Source: Flavobacteriaceae bacterium (lineage in GTDB: Bacteria; Bacteroidota; Bacteroidia; Flavobacteriales; Flavobacteriaceae). Taken from it: 64,000 bases of DNA. Below the pieces are notes generated by a model. It worked only from the letters and a program-made list of their open reading frames with translations. It was not told the origin of the DNA and did not search any database. The position numbers were made by a program, and so were the translations under genes. Location: the NCBI GenBank assembly GCA_028279515.1, contig JANQNQ010000009.1, forward strand, positions 258,429 to 322,428, written 5' to 3'. Below are positions 44,561 to 53,435 of the stretch, one piece after another; within the stretch, counting starts at the first letter, position 1, and each line of letters opens with the position of its first letter.

Positions 44561-45679
44561 ATGAAGCAGGATTTTTACGAGATATTGGGTGTTGACAAAA
44601 GTGCCTCTGCCGCCGAGATAAAGAAGGCGTATAGAAAGAAAGCAATAAAGTACCACCCTGACAAGAACCCAGGAGATTCAGAAGCCGAAGAGATGTTCAA
44701 GAAGGCGGCTGAAGCCTATGAGGTCTTGAGTGACCCCGATAAGAAAGCGCGCTATGACCAGTTTGGACATGCGGCTTTTGACGGTGCTGGAGGCTTTGGA
44801 GGTGGCGGAATGAACATGGACGACATCTTTAGCCAGTTCGGAGATATCTTCGGAAGCGCCTTTGGAGGAGGCTTTGGCGGGTTTGGTGGATTTGGCGGTG
44901 GAGGTCAACGCCGTGTCAAAGGAAGCAATCTACGCATTCGAGTAAAGCTCACTCTAGAAGAGATCGCCAATGGAGTAGAGAAGAAGATCAAGGTGAAGCG
45001 AAAGAAAAAAGCAGACGGTGTTACCTATAAAACCTGTGGTACCTGTAATGGTACTGGGCAAGTAACCCGCGTCACCAATACCATTCTCGGAAGAATGCAA
45101 ACCTCTACTGCTTGTAACGTATGTGGTGGAGCTGGACAAGTTATTGATCATCGCCCAGCTGGAGCTGATGTGCAAGGATTGATTGTGAGTGAAGAAACCG
45201 TATCGATCAAAATACCGGCGGGTGTTGTTGATGGAATGCAGTTGAAAGTCACCGGAAAAGGAAATGACGCTCCGGGCAACGGAATTGCTGGAGACCTGCT
45301 TGTGGCCATTGAAGAACAAGAACATACAACGCTAAAACGCGAAGGAGACAATATCCACTTCGACCTTTATATAAGCTTTTCTGAGGCCGTATTGGGAACC
45401 TCTAAAGAAATAGACACCGTTTCTGGAAAAGTAAGGATCAAACTAGAATCAGGAATTCAATCTGGTAAAATACTTCGCTTACGCGGAAAAGGAATCCCAA
45501 GCATTAATGGTTACGGACGAGGTGACCTTTTGGTACATGTGAATGTTTGGACTCCGAAAAGTCTTACAAAAGAACAGAAAGAGTTTTTTGAAAGGATGCA
45601 AAGCGACGAGAATTTTGCGCCAAGTCCTGAGAAAAGTGACAAATCTTTTTTTGAAAAAGTCAAAGACATGTTTTCATAG
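44561..45679 (+). CDS. dnaJ: Chaperone DnaJ with a single zinc centre
   Basis: 372 residues. J domain (1-70) with HPD in KYHPDKNP, Gly/Phe-rich region (about 78-120), then a reduced zinc domain with only two CxxCxGxG motifs (CGTCNGTG near 160 and CNVCGGAG near 187) instead of four, and a normal C-terminal substrate-binding region (IPAGVVDGMQLKVTGKGNDA). It stimulates DnaK ATPase with GrpE. One of the two zinc sites of E. coli DnaJ is missing. Confidence 0.96.
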   Translation: MKQDFYEILGVDKSASAAEIKKAYRKKAIKYHPDKNPGDSEAEEMFKKAAEAYEVLSDPDKKARYDQFGHAAFDGAGGFGGGGMNMDDIFSQFGDIFGSAFGGGFGGFGGFGGGGQRRVKGSNLRIRVKLTLEEIANGVEKKIKVKRKKKADGVTYKTCGTCNGTGQVTRVTNTILGRMQTSTACNVCGGAGQVIDHRPAGADVQGLIVSEETVSIKIPAGVVDGMQLKVTGKGNDAPGNGIAGDLLVAIEEQEHTTLKREGDNIHFDLYISFSEAVLGTSKEIDTVSGKVRIKLESGIQSGKILRLRGKGIPSINGYGRGDLLVHVNVWTPKSLTKEQKEFFERMQSDENFAPSPEKSDKSFFEKVKDMFS

Positions 45680-45719
45680 ATAAAGTAGATTGTTTAATAA
45701 AAAAATTTTATCTTTGAAC

Positions 45720-45751
45720 TAATGCTAGTTATAGCTAGCATTAATTTTTTC
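45720..45751 (+). terminator. Terminator of grpE-dnaJ
   Basis: TAATGCTAG / CTAGCATTA stem with a 6-nt loop, followed by a T-rich tail, 41 nt after the dnaJ stop. Confidence 0.85.
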
Positions 45752-45888
45752 TTTTTCATAGCAATTTTTTCCCATCCTTGATGCCTATTAAGGGTGGGTT
45801 TTGTTTTTATACCCAAAGGGCAAAAAAGCAGCCAGTTCTATGCGGCCTTTTGCAGCATTTCAATATCTTTGATAAAAAGCTATTTTAT

Positions 45889-46815
45889 ATGAATGACCTT
45901 TTAGTGGCCAGCAACATCACTAAGAATTTTGGTGAGTTCAAGGCACTAAGCAATGTTTCCGTCAACGTTCCTAAAGGAAGCATCTTTGGACTACTCGGTC
46001 CAAATGGAGCAGGAAAGACTACGCTTATTCGAATCATCAATCAGATTACCTATCCAGATACCGGAGAGGTATTTTTAGATGGGCAACCCCTTCAACCTGA
46101 AGACATCACGAAGATTGGGTACTTACCCGAAGAGCGCGGACTCTATAAAAGCATGAAAGTTGGAGAGCAAGCTTTGTATCTAGCACAACTAAAAGGCTTG
46201 AGCAAGAGTGAAGCCAAGAAGCGTCTTAAGTTTTGGTTTGACCGCCTCGAAATTGGCGATTGGTGGAACAAGAAAATACAAGAACTATCAAAGGGGATGG
46301 CCCAAAAGGTACAGTTTGTGGTCACCGTACTGCACGAGCCCAAATTGCTCATTTTTGACGAGCCTTTCAGTGGTTTTGATCCGATCAATGCCAATCGTAT
46401 CAAAGATGAAATACTCTACCTAAAGGATAAGGGAGCAACGGTCATATTCTCCACTCACAGAATGGAGTCGGTCGAAGAGCTGTGCGATCATATTGCACTC
46501 ATCCACAAATCGAATAAAATTTTAGACGGAAACCTCACAGATATAAAAAGACAATATCGTACGAACACCTATGAGGTAGGCCTTGAGACTAGTGAGAAAA
46601 CACAGTTAAGACGAGAATTGAACGAGAAGTTCAAGATTTCTGAGGCAGACTTTAAAACGGTAGGTGACGAACTGAAACTAAACATACATCTTGAGAATGG
46701 ACACGCACCAAACGATTTGATCGGCTTTCTTTCAAACAAAGCCCAGATCACTCACTTTGTTGAAGTGATTCCTAGTGTAAACGATATCTTTATTAAAACG
46801 GTCAACAACCATTAG
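45889..46815 (+). CDS. ABC transporter ATP-binding protein (NatA-like)
   Basis: 308 residues from the ATG at 45889. The open frame reaches back to 45778, but the extra residues (GGFCFYTQRAKKQPVL) look untranslated. Walker A GPNGAGKTT (37-45), signature LSKGMAQKVQ, Walker B LLIFDEPFSGFD, and the C-terminal DUF4162-like extension. Pairs with the permease 2 nt downstream. Probably an Na+/drug or lipid-type exporter of the NatAB class. Confidence 0.92.
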   Translation: MNDLLVASNITKNFGEFKALSNVSVNVPKGSIFGLLGPNGAGKTTLIRIINQITYPDTGEVFLDGQPLQPEDITKIGYLPEERGLYKSMKVGEQALYLAQLKGLSKSEAKKRLKFWFDRLEIGDWWNKKIQELSKGMAQKVQFVVTVLHEPKLLIFDEPFSGFDPINANRIKDEILYLKDKGATVIFSTHRMESVEELCDHIALIHKSNKILDGNLTDIKRQYRTNTYEVGLETSEKTQLRRELNEKFKISEADFKTVGDELKLNIHLENGHAPNDLIGFLSNKAQITHFVEVIPSVNDIFIKTVNNH

Positions 46816-46817
46816 AT

Positions 46818-48131
46818 ATGAACCACCTTCCAATTATCATAAAACGAGAGTATCTTAACAAAGTAAAGAATCGTTCTTTCATCATCATGACCTTTTTGAG
46901 TCCGCTAATCATGATTGCCTTGATTGCGGTAGTGTCGTATTTATCGCAGCTCAACAATGACAAGGAGAAAGTGATAGCTGTTTTGGACGAATCGGGGCAA
47001 TTCAAAGATGCTTTTGAAACCGACAGTAGTATTACCTACGAATTTTACGATAGCAGTTCGTTAGAAGAGGCAAAAACGCTCGTTAAAGAAAAAGAGTTGT
47101 ACGGAATGCTATACATTCCTGACCTTACTGGTTATGACGAAATTGCTAAAGAAATAACCTTTTATTCCGAGAAGTCGCCAAGTTTTTTCGTAGTCGAATC
47201 TTTGAATAAGAAGATGGGTGATCGTATCACCGATTTGAAATTGATAGCCAACAATGTATCTATCCAACAGATCGAGGCTGCCGAAACAGATGTAAGCATG
47301 CACCTGGAAAACTTTAGTGGGGAAGAAACCTCTGAGTTTGGTAGTATCTTGAAGTTGATTTTTGGTGGATTTGCAGGATATCTGCTGTTCATGTTTATCA
47401 TTATATACGGAAACATGATTATGCGAAGCGTAATTGAAGAAAAGACAAGCAGAATCATCGAAGTGATTATCTCATCAGTAAAACCAGTACAATTGATGCT
47501 CGGAAAAATCATCGGTACATCATTAGCGGGGATAACACAATTCGTTATTTGGGTGATCTTGGGAAGCATATTGATGGTAGTAGTCTCTGCTATCTTTGGT
47601 ATAAGCATGGGAGACCTACAAGGTTCTCAGGCCGAGATTCTGGCTGCTCAACAAGACCTTCCTGAGCTTCAAGGGAAAATTCAGGCATTATTCGCTGAAA
47701 TAGCAAACTTACCAGTGATGAACATAATTTTTGCTTTCATCTTTTTCTTTATAGGAGGGTATTTGCTGTACAGTTCTATTTATGCAGCCATTGGAGCTGC
47801 CGTAGATAATGAAACCGACACACAACAGTTCCTGATGCCTATCTTAATGCCTTTGATTTTGGCTGTATATGTTGGCATCTTTACGGTGATCGAAGATCCA
47901 CATGGTACGGTATCTACGGTATTTTCGATGATTCCGCTAACCTCACCGGTAGTGATGTTAATGCGTATACCTTTTGGAGTCCCAATCTGGCAGCAAGTAG
48001 TATCGCTATTACTTCTATTCGGAACATTTGTGCTAACCGTTTGGTTGGCGGCGAAGATCTACCGTGTTGGGATTTTAATGTACGGTAAGAAGCCAAGTTA
48101 TAAGGAACTGTATAAATGGTTAAAGTATTGA
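46818..48131 (+). CDS. ABC-2 type permease (NatB-like)
   Basis: 437 residues. One N-terminal membrane helix (about 23-43), a large extracytoplasmic domain (about 45-180), then five or six helices (about 183-425) with the conserved VIEEKTSRIIEVIISSVKP segment of NatB permeases. Forms the transporter with the preceding ATPase. Substrate is unknown. Confidence 0.9.
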   Translation: MNHLPIIIKREYLNKVKNRSFIIMTFLSPLIMIALIAVVSYLSQLNNDKEKVIAVLDESGQFKDAFETDSSITYEFYDSSSLEEAKTLVKEKELYGMLYIPDLTGYDEIAKEITFYSEKSPSFFVVESLNKKMGDRITDLKLIANNVSIQQIEAAETDVSMHLENFSGEETSEFGSILKLIFGGFAGYLLFMFIIIYGNMIMRSVIEEKTSRIIEVIISSVKPVQLMLGKIIGTSLAGITQFVIWVILGSILMVVVSAIFGISMGDLQGSQAEILAAQQDLPELQGKIQALFAEIANLPVMNIIFAFIFFFIGGYLLYSSIYAAIGAAVDNETDTQQFLMPILMPLILAVYVGIFTVIEDPHGTVSTVFSMIPLTSPVVMLMRIPFGVPIWQQVVSLLLLFGTFVLTVWLAAKIYRVGILMYGKKPSYKELYKWLKY

Positions 48132-48138
48132 TCATAAA

Positions 48139-48969
48139 ATGGAACAGATAAACGATTTTTTAAACTACGACTTTAAGTTTGGGTCTGATATTCACATTAC
48201 GGTGAAAGCCATACTCATTGTGATTGCCGTTTTTATCATCACTGCCGTTTTATTGCGACTGCTGCGCAGGCTGGTCACCAAGCGGTTACCCGATCACGAT
48301 AAGCCTAAGTTTGTATCGGTGTTTTCATTTGCCAAGTGGTTCATTTATGTGGTAGTGGTCTTGATCACCTTTGATAATATGGGAATCAATGTCACCGCAA
48401 TTTTTGCAGCTTCTGCGGCCTTGTTGGTAGGTGTTGGCTTGGCGCTACAGACCTTCTTTCAAGACATCATTTCTGGGATCTTTATTTTGGTAGACCAAAC
48501 GGTGCATGTTGAAGATATCATTGAAATAGATGGTAAAGTTGGTAGGGTTGAGGCCATCAATTTAAGAACCACAAAAGCAGTGACCATCGACAATAAAGTA
48601 TTGATCATTCCAAACCATAAATACCTAACCTCAAGTCTTTATAATTGGACGCAAAATGGTACGGTCACCAGAGAGAATATTGAAGTTGGAGTGGCCTATG
48701 GTTCTGACGTACAGTTGGTCAAAAAACTGCTGCTTCAAGTTGCCGAAGAACACCCAAAAATCATGAAATTACCAGAACCTTTGGTCTTGTTTACAGATTT
48801 TGGGAACAGCGCTTTACAGTTTAAGCTCATTTTTACGATGAATGAAAGCTTTCAATCCATGATTCCGAAGAGCGACCTGCGATTTAGAATCAATGAACTT
48901 TTTAACGAACACAATATCAGCATTCCGTTTCCGCAACGTGATGTACATATTTACGAACATAAAGAATAA
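48139..48969 (+). CDS. Small-conductance mechanosensitive channel (MscS family)
   Basis: 276 residues. N-terminal helices at about 20-42 and 62-84, then the pore helix ALLVGVGLALQTFFQDIISG and the beta domain VEDIIEIDGKVGRVEAINLR, the MscS core. Releases solutes under hypo-osmotic stress. Lies 7 nt after the permease gene, which suggests an envelope-stress theme for the operon. Confidence 0.93.
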   Translation: MEQINDFLNYDFKFGSDIHITVKAILIVIAVFIITAVLLRLLRRLVTKRLPDHDKPKFVSVFSFAKWFIYVVVVLITFDNMGINVTAIFAASAALLVGVGLALQTFFQDIISGIFILVDQTVHVEDIIEIDGKVGRVEAINLRTTKAVTIDNKVLIIPNHKYLTSSLYNWTQNGTVTRENIEVGVAYGSDVQLVKKLLLQVAEEHPKIMKLPEPLVLFTDFGNSALQFKLIFTMNESFQSMIPKSDLRFRINELFNEHNISIPFPQRDVHIYEHKE

Positions 48970-48974
48970 AACAT

Positions 48975-50138
48975 ATGTCAAAAATCCTTGTAATTGAAGA
49001 TGAATCGGCCATCAGACGTGTTTTGGTCAAAATATTGTCTGAAGAGAATGACAGCTATCAAGTAGCCGAGGCTGAAGATGGGCTGGCCGGTATCGAGATG
49101 ATAAAAAAGGAAGATTACGACTTGGTGCTTTGCGATATCAAAATGCCGAAGATGGACGGGGTCGAAGTGCTAGAGGCCACCAAAAAGATCAAGCCAGAGA
49201 TTCCCTTTGTCATGATCTCGGGCCATGGAGATTTGGACACCGCGGTAAATACGATGAGACTGGGGGCATTTGATTACATATCAAAACCACCAGATTTAAA
49301 TAGACTGCTCAATACCGTACGCAATGCTTTGGATAAAAAGGAATTGGTAGTTGAGAACAAGTTGTTAAAGAAGAAGGTTTCTAAAAACTATGAGATGATC
49401 GGTGAATCGGATCAGATATCTCATATCAAAGAAATGATTGAAAAAGTAGCACCAACTGATGCACGTGTGCTTATCACAGGACCCAACGGTACTGGAAAAG
49501 AATTGGTTGCGCATTGGATACACCAAAAGAGCGAGCGCGCTAAAGGACCGATGATCGAAGTAAACTGTGCTGCAATCCCTTCAGAATTGATAGAGAGTGA
49601 ATTGTTTGGCCATGTCAAAGGAGCATTTACTTCGGCCAATAAAGACCGCGCAGGAAAGTTTGAAGCAGCCAACCAAGGAACCATTTTCTTGGACGAAATT
49701 GGTGATATGAGCCTTTCGGCACAAGCCAAGGTGTTAAGGGCGCTTCAAGAGAATAAAATCCAACGCGTCGGGAGTGACAAGGACATCAAGGTTAATGTGC
49801 GTGTTGTTGCTGCTACCAATAAGGACCTAAAAAAGGAAATTGCAGATGGTAAGTTTAGAGAAGACCTTTACCACAGATTGGCAGTGATCCTTATTAAAGT
49901 CCCAGCGCTAAATGATCGTCGCGATGATATTCCGTTATTGATTAATTACTTTGCAAAGAAGATATCAGGGGAGCAAGGTACGGCTATCAAGGAATTCTCT
50001 GATAAAGCCGTTAAATTGTTACAAGAATATGATTGGACCGGGAATATTAGAGAGCTCCGAAATGTAATAGAAAGACTCATTATTTTGGGCGGAAAATCGG
50101 TCTCTGAAGATGATGTAAAACTCTTTGCCAGTAAATAA
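48975..50138 (+). CDS. NtrC-like response regulator lacking the C-terminal HTH
   Basis: 387 residues, shorter than typical NtrC (about 450-480). Receiver domain 1-120 with D54 (LVLCDIKMPKMDG), then AAA+ domain with Walker A GPNGTGKE (about 168-175), the sigma-54 contact loop GAFTSA at 216-221 (consensus GAFTGA) and Walker B IFLDEIGD. The protein stops right after the AAA+ lid (NIRELRNVIERLIILGGKSV), so the Fis-type DNA-binding domain is missing. It may activate sigma-54 from solution or work without sigma-54. Last gene of the operon. Confidence 0.92.
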   Translation: MSKILVIEDESAIRRVLVKILSEENDSYQVAEAEDGLAGIEMIKKEDYDLVLCDIKMPKMDGVEVLEATKKIKPEIPFVMISGHGDLDTAVNTMRLGAFDYISKPPDLNRLLNTVRNALDKKELVVENKLLKKKVSKNYEMIGESDQISHIKEMIEKVAPTDARVLITGPNGTGKELVAHWIHQKSERAKGPMIEVNCAAIPSELIESELFGHVKGAFTSANKDRAGKFEAANQGTIFLDEIGDMSLSAQAKVLRALQENKIQRVGSDKDIKVNVRVVAATNKDLKKEIADGKFREDLYHRLAVILIKVPALNDRRDDIPLLINYFAKKISGEQGTAIKEFSDKAVKLLQEYDWTGNIRELRNVIERLIILGGKSVSEDDVKLFASK

Positions 50139-50156
50139 TAGGAAACATACCAAAAT

Positions 50157-50185
50157 AAAAAAAGCTGCTCAACGCAGCTTTTTTT
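50157..50185. terminator. Bidirectional terminator
   Basis: AAAAAAAGCTGC / GCAGCTTTTTTT with a TCAAC loop, between the NtrC-like gene and the convergent coiled-coil gene. Confidence 0.88.
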
Positions 50186-50187
50186 AT

Positions 50188-51003
50188 TTATTCATTTCCA
50201 TTGTTATTATCATCTGTATTCGTACTCCGCGAACGGCAATCGTCTAGTTGATTAAGCATGTTCTGGGCAATTTCTCTAGCTTTAGCTGCATAATGTGCTT
50301 TGGTAGCGTCTAATGATTCAGCGTTTAGTTGCTCATTAGTTTTTAGATACGTGGCCTCAATGATTTCGTAAGCCTGATCACACTCAAGTGCTTCCGAAAG
50401 CTTTATGATGGCAGATTCAAATTCCTGCAAAGCTACTTCGGCGTTTTCCCTTACCTTTTTCTGTAAAATAAGTTCTTCAGCCTTTTGACGACGAACCTCG
50501 TTTTGACGCTGTTTTTGTTCTTTCATACGTTGCTCAAGTCGCTTTTGCTCTTCAAGCAATTTCTTTTGCTGCTCAAGTAACTGTTGTTCTTGCGCAAGCA
50601 GGTTTTCTTCATCTTCACTCAATCCGTACGATGGATTTTCCTCTAAACAAACATCTAAGAAACCTATAATGTCAGAGGCTAGTTCCTTTGACTTCTTAAT
50701 ATAGAATCTACTAGTTTCAAACTTCTCTTGCTCTATGGCCTTATTTAAATTATCTAAAAGGTCATAGCTCGCATTATTTGCTTTAGTGCAACCGCACTCT
50801 TCTGTAGCAGCTTGTACTTCTTCAATCGATTTAATCGCTCGTTCTGCATAATACTTTAAGTGCTCAATATTATTAGCCTCCAAAGAGGTTTTGGTATGTT
50901 GATACCCGTAAGTGGCTGATTGATAAGCGTTTTCGCAATCATCAGAATTTATTGGTAACAAAAAGAAGTAAAAGACTGCAAATAGCGTAAAGATATACTT
51001 CAT
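50188..51003 (-). CDS. Exported coiled-coil protein
   Basis: 271 residues; hydrophobic N-terminal segment (KYIFTLFAVFYFFLLPINSD) likely a signal peptide. Two Cys-containing helical regions flank a long Gln/Lys/Glu-rich coiled coil (about 140-200, EQQLLEQQKKLLEEQKRLEQ). The flanks look like an internal duplication (each with a D/E-C...A pattern and Tyr/Lys helices). Function is unknown. Single gene. Confidence 0.7.
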   Translation of the reverse strand: MKYIFTLFAVFYFFLLPINSDDCENAYQSATYGYQHTKTSLEANNIEHLKYYAERAIKSIEEVQAATEECGCTKANNASYDLLDNLNKAIEQEKFETSRFYIKKSKELASDIIGFLDVCLEENPSYGLSEDEENLLAQEQQLLEQQKKLLEEQKRLEQRMKEQKQRQNEVRRQKAEELILQKKVRENAEVALQEFESAIIKLSEALECDQAYEIIEATYLKTNEQLNAESLDATKAHYAAKAREIAQNMLNQLDDCRSRSTNTDDNNNGNE

Positions 51004-51119
51004 AAAGATGGGGTTTTGTTGTTACACAGACAATTTTACAATAAATATGCCAAAAACCAAATGATAAAATGAAAAAAATAAATAGGACTAATTATCAAAT
51101 TATCAACCCAATAGAAGCT

Positions 51120-52325
51120 TTAATTGATGGGGATTCCCAAACGGATGCCACTTTGAATGTCAGGAGCGTTATTTACTTCAAAATCTTGTTGCAAATAGAA
51201 CGAAAAATTCCACTTTTTGGTAAAGGTATAGATGAGAGTCCAATAAGAGAGAGGGTCATACAGGTGAGAGGCCCCGTGATGCCATGTGACTTGTCTTCTA
51301 ACTCCAACAAGCACTGCATAGTCAAACTCATTTCTTTTATGGTAAGAAGTCTGTAACATATAGTTAAGACCTATACTATTGGTAGCACCTGAAGCGCTTC
51401 GTTTGGCATATTCAAGGTGCCCTTCAATATTAAAGATGTATTTGTTGGTGCCTAAGTCTAGGTCATTGTTAAAGGTGACTAAGTTCTTTCTTAGCAAGCT
51501 AGAACCTAGGCCAATAGAAAAGGTGTTCTTGTCACGCCAAGTCAAAGATTTGATTGCACTTGAAGAAAGCGCCATATCGACCGAGGTATTGTATTTTGAT
51601 AAATTACCGCCCAAATGAACCCCGAAATTCATAAAGAAATTCTGTCGCTCATTGGTCAAGAAAGAAGGATAGTAAAAATAACTGGTCTCAATCCCAGAGA
51701 GAATGAAATCACCTTGTCCTAAATTCATGGTGTTTCCATTACGATCGGTATAGGATATATTGGCTTTGTTCAGCCCATACGAGCGCCGTGCAAAGGGATC
51801 TTCACCTCCAGCAATATTGCTGTGAAAGAATTCGATGAACTCATCACCAGAAAATATGGTAAAAGGAAATTTCCCTTTGGTCACTAAATTCGCTCTCAGC
51901 CCAACACGAAGTTCTTGCCGATCGGCAATTCCAATAATTGCCTCCAATCTGATATCTTTTAAAACAGCATCCAAGGACAGTTCATACACCTTTGCGGGTT
52001 CAACTTCAGGGTCAAAAAAGAACTGTCGTGAAAAAAAAATAATATCACTGAGTCTATCTCTTTCCGTGGTACTGGTGGGTAAATAGGTAGTGACAGGTTC
52101 ACTCCACACATTTCCGCTTGAGGTCGTCAAATCAATAGACAATCCTTTTTGAGCATGCGTTCTAAAGTTTTGACTCAGTCGCATACTAAACATACCAAAT
52201 GGATGAACTGGTGTAATATTCGGTTTTGAGATACCTCGCTTCAAAGAAAGGGTATCTTTAGAAGTGTCTTGAGCATTGAGCGCAAGGGAGCACATCAAAA
52301 GCACTAAAATTGAGGGTAGTTTCAA
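51120..52325 (-). CDS. Outer-membrane beta-barrel protein, DUF3187-like
   Basis: 401 residues; signal peptide ending LALNAQ. From HPFGMFSMRLSQNFRTHAQK the protein is a string of amphipathic strands ending in a short terminal strand (IRLGIPIN). The N-terminal HPF...R pattern and length resemble DUF3187 outer-membrane proteins, a weak match by eye. A passive channel or lipid-associated barrel is possible. Confidence 0.65.
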   Translation of the reverse strand: MKLPSILVLLMCSLALNAQDTSKDTLSLKRGISKPNITPVHPFGMFSMRLSQNFRTHAQKGLSIDLTTSSGNVWSEPVTTYLPTSTTERDRLSDIIFFSRQFFFDPEVEPAKVYELSLDAVLKDIRLEAIIGIADRQELRVGLRANLVTKGKFPFTIFSGDEFIEFFHSNIAGGEDPFARRSYGLNKANISYTDRNGNTMNLGQGDFILSGIETSYFYYPSFLTNERQNFFMNFGVHLGGNLSKYNTSVDMALSSSAIKSLTWRDKNTFSIGLGSSLLRKNLVTFNNDLDLGTNKYIFNIEGHLEYAKRSASGATNSIGLNYMLQTSYHKRNEFDYAVLVGVRRQVTWHHGASHLYDPLSYWTLIYTFTKKWNFSFYLQQDFEVNNAPDIQSGIRLGIPIN

Positions 52326-52450
52326 AGGTGTGGTCGTTAAGGTTGTTTAATAACGCAGCTAAAAATATAAAACTTTTATTAAATCACTCGAAAGAACTTC
52401 TTACATAGCACCTCAAGATTTTCTATCTTTAGGCATCAAATTAGACTTGT

Positions 52451-53329
52451 ATGAAGAAAATTAATGTTGAAGACTTTATTGCAACACCTGGGACCCCATT
52501 AGATCAGGTTCCAACAAAGATAGATCTTGACGCTTCCAAGAAGGAAACCGAAAAGGCACTAGAAAAAGTACGCGAAAAGCTCGGAGACCTTCAAAATACC
52601 CTTTATGCACACGGAAAATATGGAGTATTAGTGTGTGTTCAAGGTATGGATACGGCAGGAAAAGACAGTCTGATCCGAGAGGTCTTTAAAGATTTTAACG
52701 CCAGAGGAGTGGTGGTCCATAGCTTTAAGGTTCCGACCCCATTAGAGTTGGCACATGATTTTCTTTGGAGGCACTACATCGCTTTACCAGCCAGAGGTAA
52801 GTTCGGGGTATTTAATCGTACCCACTACGAAAATGTATTGGTAACAAGAGTACATCCCGAATACATCTTAGGAGAGAATATTCCTGGCGTCGATAGCGTC
52901 GACGATATTGACGACGCTTTCTGGGATCAGCGTTTCAGACAGATCAATGACTTTGAGCGCCACATCGCCGAAAACGGAATGATCATTTATAAATTCTTCC
53001 TGCATCTTTCAAAAGACGAACAAAAGAATCGACTATTGCGAAGACTGTACAAAAAAGAGAAGCATTGGAAGTTCTCGGCAGGCGATCTCAAAGAGCGTGC
53101 CTTGTGGGACGACTACCAAACTTGCTATCAAGATGCGATCGATCGCACCACCAAGGAACACGCTCCGTGGTATGTTATTCCGGCTGACGATAAACCTACG
53201 GCCAGATATATTGTGGCAAGAACCATGTATGATACGTTAAAAGAATACACAGATATTAAAGAACCAGAATTGGATGAAAAGACAAAGTCCAATCTGGATC
53301 AATACATCCAACAATTAGAATCTGAATAA
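52451..53329 (+). CDS. Polyphosphate kinase 2 family protein
   Basis: 292 residues. PPK2 P-loop G65-M-D-T-A-G-K71-D-S, lid region RLYKKEKHWKFS and conserved FGVFNRTHYENVL. PPK2 enzymes move phosphate between polyphosphate and nucleotides, often making ADP or ATP from AMP/ADP. The lid sequence resembles the class III (AMP/ADP-using) group, but class cannot be proven here. Single gene. Confidence 0.92.
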   Translation: MKKINVEDFIATPGTPLDQVPTKIDLDASKKETEKALEKVREKLGDLQNTLYAHGKYGVLVCVQGMDTAGKDSLIREVFKDFNARGVVVHSFKVPTPLELAHDFLWRHYIALPARGKFGVFNRTHYENVLVTRVHPEYILGENIPGVDSVDDIDDAFWDQRFRQINDFERHIAENGMIIYKFFLHLSKDEQKNRLLRRLYKKEKHWKFSAGDLKERALWDDYQTCYQDAIDRTTKEHAPWYVIPADDKPTARYIVARTMYDTLKEYTDIKEPELDEKTKSNLDQYIQQLESE

Positions 53330-53435
53330 TCAAATGAAACCGACATGATCAAAATAATTATTAGCACACAGTGAAATGATTATTTTACATCATCAAAGGT
53401 TCCATGTGACAACTGAAAAACAATAATATGAACAC

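Noticed and set aside
45778-45888. N-terminal extension of the ABC ATPase
   Set aside because: The open frame is continuous, but the extension has Cys/Phe-rich residues foreign to the family and the ATG at 45889 gives the normal start.
47162-47608. 148-codon frame antisense to the ABC permease
   Set aside because: Shadow frame of a membrane protein gene; composition mirrors the helices of the sense strand.
51069-51356. 95-codon plus-strand frame over the 3' end of the barrel gene
   Set aside because: Mostly antisense to the barrel-protein gene at 51120, which has a signal peptide and clear strand pattern.
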